Assembly (NCBI RefSeq): GCF_913778665.1
Contig: NZ_CAJYVQ010000011.1
Location: 1-64,000, forward strand
DNA: 64,000 nt
Direction: 5' to 3'
From: an uncultured Stenotrophomonas sp.
GTDB lineage: Bacteria; Pseudomonadota; Gammaproteobacteria; Xanthomonadales; Xanthomonadaceae
The notes below the pieces were generated by a model. That model had not been told where the DNA came from and searched no databases. It saw nothing but the letters and a program-made list of their open reading frames with translations. Numbering within the stretch: position 1 is the stretch's first letter; each line of letters starts with the position of its first letter. A program made the position numbers and the translations under genes. Shown here piece by piece: positions 57,292 to 64,000 of the stretch.

Positions 57292-57914
57292 GGTGCCGCC
57301 AGTTGCCGGCGCATGGCATAGATCTCGGCATCGTTGCGCAGGCCCAGCTTGCGCAGTGCGGCCACCTTCTGGGTGCTGATGGTCTTCACGCTGCGGTGGC
57401 GGCGCAATGCGATCTCGGAAACGGTGAGGCCTTCCAGCACCAGTTGCAGGACCTCGCGCTCATTGCGGCTGAGGTCATTGCTGCTTGCCGGCTGCGTGCG
57501 GTCGGGTGGCAGCCGGGTCTGGCCACGCGAGGCCTGTACGATCGCCTCGGACAGCATTGGCAGCGGCTCGGCCTTGCTGACCAGGCCGCGGATTCCCGCT
57601 GCAAGCAGGTGAGGAATGTTTGTGTTGGGCGATAGTGTGGCGAAGGCAAGCAGCGCGAGATGCGGGAAGTTGCCGCGCAGCAACGGAATCAGCTCCGTGC
57701 TGCTGCGGTCGCCACAGGCCAAGGTCAGGTCGATGATGGCGACATCCACGTCGATCCGCCCCAAGTCGTTGATGAGGTCGTCGCTGTGCGCGTGACTTGC
57801 GACGATGCTGAAGCGTGCGTCGCGCGACAAGTGCAGTGCGGTGCCGCGGCGGGCGATCTCGTGGTCGTCCAGGAGCGCCAGACGCAGCGGGCGCGGTGCA
57901 GGGAGTCCGTTCAT
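57288..57914 (-). CDS. LuxR-family response regulator
   Basis: A 208-residue regulator. The receiver domain (about 8-125) has LRLALLDDHEIARRG and the Asp of VAIIDLTLACG; the LuxR-type HTH (about 143-200) has LSRNEREVLQLVLEGLTVSE and RSVKTISTQKVAALRKLG. The gene overlaps the BvgS-like kinase start by four bases. The start at 57914 (MNGLPAPRPLRLALL) is used; the frame is open further but the extension is not receiver-like. Confidence 0.9.
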   Translation of the reverse strand: MNGLPAPRPLRLALLDDHEIARRGTALHLSRDARFSIVASHAHSDDLINDLGRIDVDVAIIDLTLACGDRSSTELIPLLRGNFPHLALLAFATLSPNTNIPHLLAAGIRGLVSKAEPLPMLSEAIVQASRGQTRLPPDRTQPASSNDLSRNEREVLQLVLEGLTVSEIALRRHRSVKTISTQKVAALRKLGLRNDAEIYAMRRQLAAP

Positions 57915-58318
57915 GCGCGGGGAGGCAATGGGCGCCCGCAGGCGTGGTGCCCATTCTGGCGCCGCTGTCGCGACAAGCATCGAAATCCTTCGATTTTTGC
58001 GATTATTCTTATGTTTCCATCGCCACTGAATATTGAATACAACGATGGGCATTGATGTAGGCAATGAATGAGCCGGTCTGCTCGATTCTCGCTGCGGCTT
58101 GTGCGGGGCGGTGCCATCAGCACGGTGGCGTGTATGCCGTACATGATCCGGCCCGAGGAAGAAGGCAGGGTTCCAAGGCTCACGCTGGATTGAGAACCGG
58201 CGGTAAGACGGGATCGTGGTGCGCGCATGGTCCCGCGGAGGTTGATTGGCGTGACGCATCACGGCCGCTGGGCACGAGTCTGGGCCGCGGCATCAAATGC
58301 CCGTCCGGCGTTGAATGG
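57915..58318. other. Intergenic stretch upstream of the BvgS-like system
   Basis: About 400 bases without a convincing gene. An AT-rich island (57980-58040) holds the inverted repeat ATCGAA-ATCC-TTCGAT (57979-57994) and, on the minus strand, TTCAGT-N17-AATAAT, a weak promoter-like pair. These could serve the regulator-kinase operon, perhaps by autoregulation. The rest shows no clear signals. Confidence 0.4.
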
Positions 58319-58832
58319 TTACTTCGGCATCAGAACGGTATCGATGACATGGATCACGCCGTTGGACTGGCCGACATTGGCAATGCTGATGGAGGCCTTG
58401 CCGCCCTCGGCATCAACGACCCACAGGCGGCTCGCCCGGTGCGGTCTTGAGCGTGGCCGTGCCGCCCTGCTTCTTGGCATCGGACATCAGCCAGGCAGAA
58501 CTGTAATTGCCGGGCGCCACGCGGTAGCTGAGGATCTTGGTCGGCTGCGCCTTGTTCTCGGGCTTGACCAGGGTCTCGACGGCGCCGGCTGGCAGCGTGT
58601 TGAACGCCGCCTTGGTTGGCGCAAACACGGTGAACGGGTCCGCGCCGTTGAGCGCGTCCACCCGGCCTGCCGCCTTGACGGCGGCGATCAGTGTGGTGTG
58701 ATTCTTCGAGTTGATCGCGTTCTCAACGATGGTCTTGGCGGGGTACCTCTCTGCACCGCCGACCATCACCGGAGTGGCTGCGGAACTTGCCTCGACGGTA
58801 GGCCCGCACAGTGCGGGCACTTTCCTGTACAC
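58319..58832 (-). pseudogene. Fasciclin-domain protein, frameshifted and lacking its signal peptide
   Basis: The intact part of the frame (58413-58832) encodes a fasciclin domain: AERYPAKTIVENAINSKNHT, GADPFTVFAPTKAAFNTLPA and ILSYRVAPGNYSSAW. It stops at GEPPVGR. In the next frame the domain end continues as VVDAEGGKASISIANVGQSN and VIHVIDTVLMPK, with a stop at 58319. One extra base near 58425-58431 (GAGCCGCCTGTGG for GAGCCGCTGTGG) explains this. The usual signal peptide is also absent: upstream lies the palindrome GCCCGCAC-A-GTGCGGGC (about 58803-58819). The upstream boundary is uncertain; a sequencing error could explain the frameshift but not the missing N-terminus. Confidence 0.8.
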
Positions 58833-58865
58833 CGCGAGGACACGGCTGGAGGCAGCCAGGCCCCG

Positions 58866-59408
58866 TCAGCGCGCACCGCGTACGGACTGCGGCACGCGTC
58901 GCAACTTGCTCACGTCGTACCCCATCGCCGCAATGCGCTGCTCGGCCCGCTGATAGTCGGCTTCGGAGACCTGTGGCGTGCGGGCCATGTACCAGACATA
59001 GTCGCGCTTGCTGCGCGCCACGATGGTCTGCGTGTAGCCATCATCCAGCCACGCGATGATGTACTCGGCCTGGATCGGCCAGATGAACTGCATGCCCCAC
59101 ACTGCGCCGTTGCCTTCCTTCTCGACGCGGCCGATGGGGTGCATGGACTTCACCGGGGCATCGAAGCTGCCCTTGCGATAGGTGAAGGTGGTCTGGATGC
59201 GCCCGTCCGGTCTCGGTGCATAGCTTTCCACTGCGTCGAACGCCTCGCGTTCCGGCCAGGATGGAATATGGGCGATGACATACCAGTCGCCCATGAAGCG
59301 CGGCACGTCCACTGACGGCGGGCGCGGAAGGGGCCGGGTGTCGTTGGCGCTGCAGCCGGCGCCGAACAGGCCAACCACGAGCAGGGGAAGCAGCGAGAAC
59401 ATGCGCAT
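58866..59408 (-). CDS. blc: Outer-membrane lipocalin (Blc-like)
   Basis: A 180-residue lipoprotein with lipobox LFGAGC (Cys about residue 19). Lipocalin motifs are RFMGDWYVIAHIPSWPEREA (GxW), YTQTIVARSKRDYVWYMART and the C-terminal helix DYQRAEQRIAAMGYD. It binds fatty acids or lysophospholipids in the outer membrane. GAGG precedes the ATG. It is the last gene of the lipid-modification operon, nine bases after a Cfa-like methyltransferase. Confidence 0.93.
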   Translation of the reverse strand: MRMFSLLPLLVVGLFGAGCSANDTRPLPRPPSVDVPRFMGDWYVIAHIPSWPEREAFDAVESYAPRPDGRIQTTFTYRKGSFDAPVKSMHPIGRVEKEGNGAVWGMQFIWPIQAEYIIAWLDDGYTQTIVARSKRDYVWYMARTPQVSEADYQRAEQRIAAMGYDVSKLRRVPQSVRGAR

Positions 59409-59416
59409 GTCACACC

Positions 59417-60490
59417 TCAGCGAGGGCGGAACAGGTAATGGGCGACCAGCCACTGTTGGCCGTTGTCGTAACCGAACAATTCGGCGCAGGCCATCCAGAA
59501 CATCCGCCAGCGCTGCCACCAGATCCGGGCCGCCGCCGCCCCGTAGGTGGCAACCAGCACCGGCATCACGCGATCGCGGGCCGCATCCTGGTTGGCCAGC
59601 CAGTGATCGGCGGTGCGCTGGTAATGAGTCCCATCGATCAGCCACCGCTGCTCCAGCTGCAGGTCGTGCTGGAAGTGCAGCAGGGTATCGGCGGCGGGCA
59701 TCAGGCCGCCGGTGAAGAAGTGGCGGCCCATCCAGTTGTCGCCGCCGTCGGTCTCGAAGGGATACATGAGCGTGCGGTGCGCGAAGATATGCACGAACAA
59801 CGCGCCGTCTGGCTTCAACCACTGCGCGATGCGTCCGAGCAGGCGTTGGTAGTTGCGCACGTGCTCGAACATTTCCACTGAAACGCAGCGGTCGAACTGC
59901 GCGTGCGGCAACTCCAGCTGGTTGACATCGCGGGTGAGTACCTCGACGTTGTGCAGCCCGCGCGCCGCACACTGGGCCATGATGTGCTGGCGCTGGCTGT
60001 TCGAGTTGGACACGGCGGTGATCCGCGCGCGCGGGTAACGTTCGGCCATCCACAGTGTCAGCGAGCCCCAGCCACAGCCCAGTTCCAGGATGTGCTGGCC
60101 ATCGGCCAGCCCGGCACGTTCGCCGTATAGGGCCAGCATCGCGTCTTCGGCCTGATCCAGCGTCTCGTTGCCGGTCGGGTAATAGCAGCTGCTGTATTTC
60201 AGCTGCTTGCCCAGGCAGGCCTGGAAGAACGCGGCGGGCACTTCGTAGTGCTGGCGGTTGGCGGCATCGGTGTGCAGCGCCAACGGGCTGTGGGTCAGTT
60301 CGGCGATACGGCGGCTGAAGCGGGCCGACTGGCCCTCGATGCCGCCTTCGGCTTCCTCGTGAAGGCGCTGCGCACAGAGTCGCCGGATGCCGGCGCGCAA
60401 CGCTGCATCCGGAATCCAGCCGCGCTCGGCCCAGGCGATCAGCCCGCTTTCGCCCGCTTCCACGGGGGTCTGTGACGGGATCGCGTTCAT
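59417..60490 (-). CDS. Cfa-family SAM-dependent methyltransferase
   Basis: A 357-residue enzyme of the cyclopropane-fatty-acid-synthase superfamily. It has HYEVPAAFFQACLGKQLKYS and SSCYYPTGNETLDQAEDAML, and the SAM site ILELGCGWGSLTLWMAERYP. It is shorter and distinct in sequence from the Cfa at 61819-63078. It probably methylates unsaturated acyl chains, producing cyclopropane, branched or furan-precursor lipids (the product is inferred). It overlaps the DUF1295 gene by four bases. Confidence 0.88.
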   Translation of the reverse strand: MNAIPSQTPVEAGESGLIAWAERGWIPDAALRAGIRRLCAQRLHEEAEGGIEGQSARFSRRIAELTHSPLALHTDAANRQHYEVPAAFFQACLGKQLKYSSCYYPTGNETLDQAEDAMLALYGERAGLADGQHILELGCGWGSLTLWMAERYPRARITAVSNSNSQRQHIMAQCAARGLHNVEVLTRDVNQLELPHAQFDRCVSVEMFEHVRNYQRLLGRIAQWLKPDGALFVHIFAHRTLMYPFETDGGDNWMGRHFFTGGLMPAADTLLHFQHDLQLEQRWLIDGTHYQRTADHWLANQDAARDRVMPVLVATYGAAAARIWWQRWRMFWMACAELFGYDNGQQWLVAHYLFRPR

Positions 60491-61272
60491 GCGGAATGCT
60501 CCTTGGAAGGGCGGGGGAACCAGGGGAAGAACATCGGCGTGGTGCGCTGATAGTCGCGGTAATCGTCACCGCGACTGCGCACGGCCTGCTTTTCGGTGAA
60601 CGGGATGCCGCTGAGGTAGCGCAGGAATACATACATCAGCAGCGGCCCAGCCCAGGCCAGCCACCACAGTGGCGAGCCGACCGCCAGCAGCACATAGGTG
60701 AACCAGTGCAGCCATTCGAAGAAATAGTTGGGGTGCCGCGAGTAGCGCCAGAGCCCGTCGCGGCAGGTCCGGCCCTTGTTGGCCGGGTTGGCGCGGAAGC
60801 GGGCCAGCTGGCGGTCGGCCACTGCCTCGCCACCCACGCTGAGAAGCCACACGGCAGTAGCAGCAGCGATCCAGATCGCCGCATCGGAGCGCGGGTTGGC
60901 GGCGACAGCGACGAAGGGCAGGGCGAACAGCACCACCAGCAGCGCCTGTGCCATGAAGAAGCCGAAGATCTTGCCCTGGTGCCCCTGCCAGTGGTCGCGC
61001 AGGTAGCGGTAGCGCCCGTCCTCTTCCTCATGGCGGACGCGATGCCATAGATGCAATGCCAGCCGACTGCCCCACAGGCCGCCGAGCACACCCAGCGCAA
61101 TGCGCGGCATCACCGCGCCATCGCCCAGCAGTGCCAGCAGCAGCGCAGAGGCGCCGACTCCCTTGGCCCAAAGCACATCCACCACGCCGATGTTGCGGTG
61201 GCGGCGCTGCCAGGCCCATCCCCAGCTCATCACCAGTACGGCGTACAGCAGGATCCACAGCAGGTTGGTCAT
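60487..61272 (-). CDS. DUF1295 (steroid-reductase/ICMT-like) membrane protein
   Basis: A 261-residue polytopic membrane protein. About six or seven hydrophobic segments precede the DUF1295 signature GLWRYSRHPNYFFEWLHWFT and LSGIPFTEKQAVRSRGDDYR. The fold resembles 5-alpha-reductases and isoprenylcysteine methyltransferases that act on lipids. Start at 61272; four-base overlaps with both neighbours show tight coupling. Its reaction is unknown. Confidence 0.9.
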   Translation of the reverse strand: MTNLLWILLYAVLVMSWGWAWQRRHRNIGVVDVLWAKGVGASALLLALLGDGAVMPRIALGVLGGLWGSRLALHLWHRVRHEEEDGRYRYLRDHWQGHQGKIFGFFMAQALLVVLFALPFVAVAANPRSDAAIWIAAATAVWLLSVGGEAVADRQLARFRANPANKGRTCRDGLWRYSRHPNYFFEWLHWFTYVLLAVGSPLWWLAWAGPLLMYVFLRYLSGIPFTEKQAVRSRGDDYRDYQRTTPMFFPWFPRPSKEHSA

Positions 61273-61829
61273 GGCGATGCTCCGGCGAGGGGCGGCGCGG
61301 CGGTGTCGCGGACACCTCGCCGTGTGGCCCAGCACAGCAGCGACAGTGCAACGCTCCAGCCGACGCCAAGCACGAGCAGGCCCCGCCACATCGGTGCGGC
61401 GAACTGCACGGCGGCAAAGCCGCGCGCTGCGGAGAGATAGGCCAGCGGCGCCAGCAGCAGGCCGAACAAAAAGGGCAAGGCGGGGTGGCGTTGCAGGAAG
61501 CGCATCGAGGTGGTCAGGGTCATCGCGAACGCCGCCCATAGCGCCATGATCCACGGCGGTGGCGCCCATCCGAGTGGTGCTGCGGCGTAGCGGACGGTGC
61601 CACTGGCGGCGGCACTCGCATCGACCAGCCAGGCGCAGGCCAGTGCCAGCATCAACAGCCTAAGGTCGAGCCGGGGATGGATCGAGGTCAGCAGCTGGCT
61701 GCTGATGTACAGCAGCGCCGCCAGCAGCGCGGGCCATTGCCAGCCACGGCTGGCACCGGCCACGGCGCACAGCCAGACCAGCTGGTTGCCGAGCAGGTTG
61801 GTCCAGAACCGGGGCATGTCAGCGCCCAT
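61269..61829 (-). CDS. DUF2878 membrane protein
   Basis: A 186-residue, very hydrophobic protein with about six membrane helices: NLLGNQLVWLCAVAGASRGW, LLMLALACAWLVDA and PWIMALWAAFAMTLTTSMRF. It matches DUF2878, which typically lies between cfa and DUF1295 genes. The ATG at 61829 overlaps the cfa stop by eleven bases; the ATG at 61817 (MPRFW) just after it is an equal alternative. Function unknown. Confidence 0.87.
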   Translation of the reverse strand: MGADMPRFWTNLLGNQLVWLCAVAGASRGWQWPALLAALLYISSQLLTSIHPRLDLRLLMLALACAWLVDASAAASGTVRYAAAPLGWAPPPWIMALWAAFAMTLTTSMRFLQRHPALPFLFGLLLAPLAYLSAARGFAAVQFAAPMWRGLLVLGVGWSVALSLLCWATRRGVRDTAAPPLAGASP

Positions 61830-63078
61830 TCCCGGCGCTGGTGGCGGGTCGATGACCGGGGCGTGCCAGCAACAGATGGGACACGCCGATCGAGCGTTCC
61901 AGGAAGCCGCCTTCGCAGTAGGCCAGGTAGAACTCCCACAACCGGCAGAAGCGCGCGTCGAAGCCCTGCGCCCGCACTTCGGGCAGCTTCGCCATGAAGC
62001 GCTGGCGCCATGCGCGCAGGGTCAGGGCGTAAGAGTGGCCGAAGTCGTGCTGGGCAATCAGCTGCAGGTCACTCGCGCGGGTCTTGGCCGCCATGATCGC
62101 GTTGATCGAGGGAATGAAGCTGCCCGGGAATACGTAGCGCTTAATGTAGTCGACGCTGCGCCTGGCCTGCTCGTAGCGATGGTCCTCGATGGTGATCGCC
62201 TGCAGCAGGGCCACGCCGTCCGGTTTCAACAGGCGCTGCAGCGTGGCCATGTAGGTGTCCAGGTATTCGGCGCCGATCGCCTCGATCATCTCGATCGACA
62301 CAAGCTTGTCGAACTGGCCCTGCAGATCGCGGTAGTCCTGCATCAGCAGGGTAATGTGGTCCTGCAGTCCGGCCGCATTCACGCGCTTGGCGGCCAGGGC
62401 ATGCTGTTCGGCCGAGATGGTGGTGGTGGTGACATGGCAGCCGTAGTGGCGCGCTGCATGCACGGCAAAGCCGCCCCAGCCGGTACCGATTTCCACCACC
62501 CGGTCACCCGGCTTCAGCTGCAGCTGCTGGCAGATGCGGTCGAGCTTGCGCCGGGATGCGGACTCCAGTGGCTCCGCTTCGTCGGCGAACAGTGCCGACG
62601 AGTACATCAGGTCTTCCGAGAGAAACAGCGCGAAGAAGTCGTTGCCCAGGTCGTAGTGCGCGGCGATGTTGCGCCGGCTCCCTTCGCGGCTGTTGCGGCG
62701 CAGCCGGTTCCAGCCGCGCAGCAGCCAGCCGCCGACCCGTGCCGGACCGGTTTCCATGCCATCCAGCAGATCGCGGTTGCGTACCAGCAGCCGCACCAGC
62801 GCCACCAGGTCGTCGCACTGCCAGTCGCCGTGGATGTAGCTCTCGCCGGCGCCGACACTGCCTTGTGCGGCGACCTTGCGATAGAACGCCGGGTCATCGA
62901 TGGTGACCGTGACCTGCAGCGCGCCGTTGCCCTGGCCCAGCCAGACTTCACCGAGCGCATCGCGCACGCAGAGCCGGCCTTCGCGCAGCGGGGCCAACTG
63001 GGCCAACAGGCGGCGGCGCAGGAAGGCGTCCAACGTGCCGGGGTGGGGCAGGGCCACCGAGGGGGTCATCTGGTTCAT
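61819..63078 (-). CDS. cfa: Cyclopropane-fatty-acyl-phospholipid synthase
   Basis: A 419-residue enzyme that methylenates double bonds of membrane phospholipids with SAM. It has IAAHYDLGNDFFALFLSEDL and MYSSALFADEAEPLESAS, the SAM motif VVEIGTGWGGFAVHAARHYG and the catalytic-region SIEMIEAIGAEYLDTYM. The N-terminal domain (about 1-120) is the substrate-binding part. The start overlaps the DUF1365 stop by four bases. Confidence 0.95.
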   Translation of the reverse strand: MNQMTPSVALPHPGTLDAFLRRRLLAQLAPLREGRLCVRDALGEVWLGQGNGALQVTVTIDDPAFYRKVAAQGSVGAGESYIHGDWQCDDLVALVRLLVRNRDLLDGMETGPARVGGWLLRGWNRLRRNSREGSRRNIAAHYDLGNDFFALFLSEDLMYSSALFADEAEPLESASRRKLDRICQQLQLKPGDRVVEIGTGWGGFAVHAARHYGCHVTTTTISAEQHALAAKRVNAAGLQDHITLLMQDYRDLQGQFDKLVSIEMIEAIGAEYLDTYMATLQRLLKPDGVALLQAITIEDHRYEQARRSVDYIKRYVFPGSFIPSINAIMAAKTRASDLQLIAQHDFGHSYALTLRAWRQRFMAKLPEVRAQGFDARFCRLWEFYLAYCEGGFLERSIGVSHLLLARPGHRPATSAGNGR

Positions 63079-63842
63079 CGCGGCTTCTCGGCAAGGGAAG
63101 GGTGGTCATGCACAGGGTTGCGCTTCAGCCACAGCCGCAGCGCATGCCAGTGAATGGCGGCCACGACCTGGGTCGTCATCAGTGGATAACAGGCCAGCAC
63201 GCGGGCCAGCCCGCGGGCGCCCAACGGGCGTCGTTGCATCGTCTGGGTGGCATCAAACTGGCGCCGGCCCTCGCGCCAGACCTGCATGTGCACGCGCAGG
63301 TCCTGATCGGGGCTGTTGAACCGCCAGTCGTAGCGGCAGTCCATCGCCATGAAAGGTGAGACGTGGAAACACTTGTCGAACTGCCAGCGCAGTGCGTCGC
63401 CTTCGCGCGTAGCGGTGGCGGCCGGCAGCACATAGGCGTGGCGCTCTTTCCAGGGCGTATTGGTGATGTCAGCCACGATGCAGTCCAGGGTGCTGCCGTC
63501 GGCCTGGTAGCAATAGTAGAAACTGACCGGATTGAACACATGTCCGGCATAACGCAGATGGGTCAGCAGGCGCACCGGTCCGGCCGGCCGGTAACCCAGC
63601 GTGCCGGCGGCATGATCACGCACCGCCTCGACGAGCGGCTGCGCGGGGTCGCCCAGGTAGTCGCTGCGACGGAACTCGGCTAGGTTGCGACGGTTGACCG
63701 ACCACAGCCAGCGGCCCTCGAAGACGCTGTCCAGTTCGTCCAGATCCAGTAACAGCTGCGCGACGGGATAATGGAAGGCATGCGGATGCGGATGGTGGCG
63801 ACGATGAATCACTTGGCCAAAATAGAGAGCACTGGCGCTCAT
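63075..63842 (-). CDS. DUF1365 family protein
   Basis: A 255-residue protein with the family start SALYFGQVIHRRHHPHPHAF and RVRLLTHLRYAGHVFNPVSF-type block (LLTHLRYAGHVFNPVSFYYC), FHVSPFMAMDCRYDWRF. DUF1365 genes almost always accompany a flavin oxidoreductase and cfa. Four-base overlaps on both sides. Function unknown, probably a step in lipid modification. Confidence 0.92.
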   Translation of the reverse strand: MSASALYFGQVIHRRHHPHPHAFHYPVAQLLLDLDELDSVFEGRWLWSVNRRNLAEFRRSDYLGDPAQPLVEAVRDHAAGTLGYRPAGPVRLLTHLRYAGHVFNPVSFYYCYQADGSTLDCIVADITNTPWKERHAYVLPAATATREGDALRWQFDKCFHVSPFMAMDCRYDWRFNSPDQDLRVHMQVWREGRRQFDATQTMQRRPLGARGLARVLACYPLMTTQVVAAIHWHALRLWLKRNPVHDHPSLAEKPR

Positions 63843-64000
63843 GCGGCCACCTCGCGCCAGGGCTGAGTCGGTCGGTTGTCAGTGCTGAGCTGCAGTGCAT
63901 CGACCACGCGGCGGGCACTGCGGATGCCATCCTCGTGGAAACCCCAGCCCCAGTACGCGCCTGCGAACCAGGTGTGGCGCTGCCCCTGCAGCTCGGCCCA
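63839..64000 (-). CDS. FAD-dependent oxidoreductase (partial, C-terminus only)
   Basis: The last 53 codons of a gene that enters from beyond the right edge. The end WFAGAYWGWGFHEDGIRSAR, followed by VVDAL, is the FAD-contacting C-terminus of the NAD(P)/FAD-dependent amine-oxidase-like proteins found upstream of DUF1365-cfa pairs. The stop overlaps the DUF1365 start (ATGA). Confidence 0.85.
   Translation of the reverse strand, partial: WAELQGQRHTWFAGAYWGWGFHEDGIRSARRVVDALQLSTDNRPTQPWREVAA

Overview
The window is high-GC gammaproteobacterial chromosome, almost certainly from Stenotrophomonas (S. maltophilia complex, family Xanthomonadaceae). The gene content and order fit this: tandem flagellins beside flgL-to-flgB, a Rav-type c-di-GMP two-component cluster beside flgMN, and clpS/clpA/infA/aat. 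Many intergenic palindromes begin with GTAG, the signature of the SMAG repeats of S. maltophilia. I saw no tRNA, rRNA, insertion sequence, prophage or CRISPR array.

Region 1 (1-16105) is a flagellar and chemotaxis island. It holds one partial and one complete flagellin, then flgLKJIHG and flgFEDCB on the minus strand, then cheV, with flgA and flgMN on the plus strand. Promoter sites are readable: near-identical sigma-54 sites precede flgB, flgG and flgA, and FliA (sigma-28) sites precede the complete flagellin, flgM, the later chemoreceptor gene and probably cheV. This gives a class II to class III hierarchy. Region 2 (16197-24235) is a signalling block with two PAS histidine kinases, a GGDEF-EAL-REC regulator (RavR-like) and a large PAS-GGDEF-EAL protein. 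Region 3 (24315-29256) has a small membrane protein, a chemoreceptor, hflD, mnmA, a Nudix hydrolase and a secreted YbjN-like protein.

Region 4 (29369-37000) carries N-degron proteolysis and translation genes: clpS, clpA, infA and aat, then a FemAB-like acetyltransferase and trxB. A kinase gene of the aminoglycoside 6-phosphotransferase type lies inverted between clpS and clpA and has lost its catalytic core. Region 5 (37089-44615) has ftsK, a transglutaminase-like exported protein, lolA, rarA, a DUF805 membrane protein and a small exported OB-fold-like protein. Region 6 (44816-50318) is a Fur-box-preceded iron/haem operon: esterase, beta-propeller protein, binding lipoprotein, permease and ATPase.

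Region 7 (51133-53606) is an EF-G paralogue behind an unusually elaborate leader. The leader has a leaderless 29-codon ORF, an intrinsic terminator, a nine-residue ORF with a strong ribosome site, and two mutually exclusive hairpins. This is the best candidate for an undescribed regulatory system here. Region 8 (53840-58318) has a small AT-hook-like protein, a SapC-family protein, and a BvgS-like hybrid kinase with its LuxR-type regulator. Region 9 (58319-64000) has a decayed fasciclin gene, then a tightly overlapping lipid-modification operon (flavin oxidoreductase, DUF1365, Cfa, DUF2878, DUF1295, second Cfa-like methyltransferase, lipocalin) that runs off the right edge.
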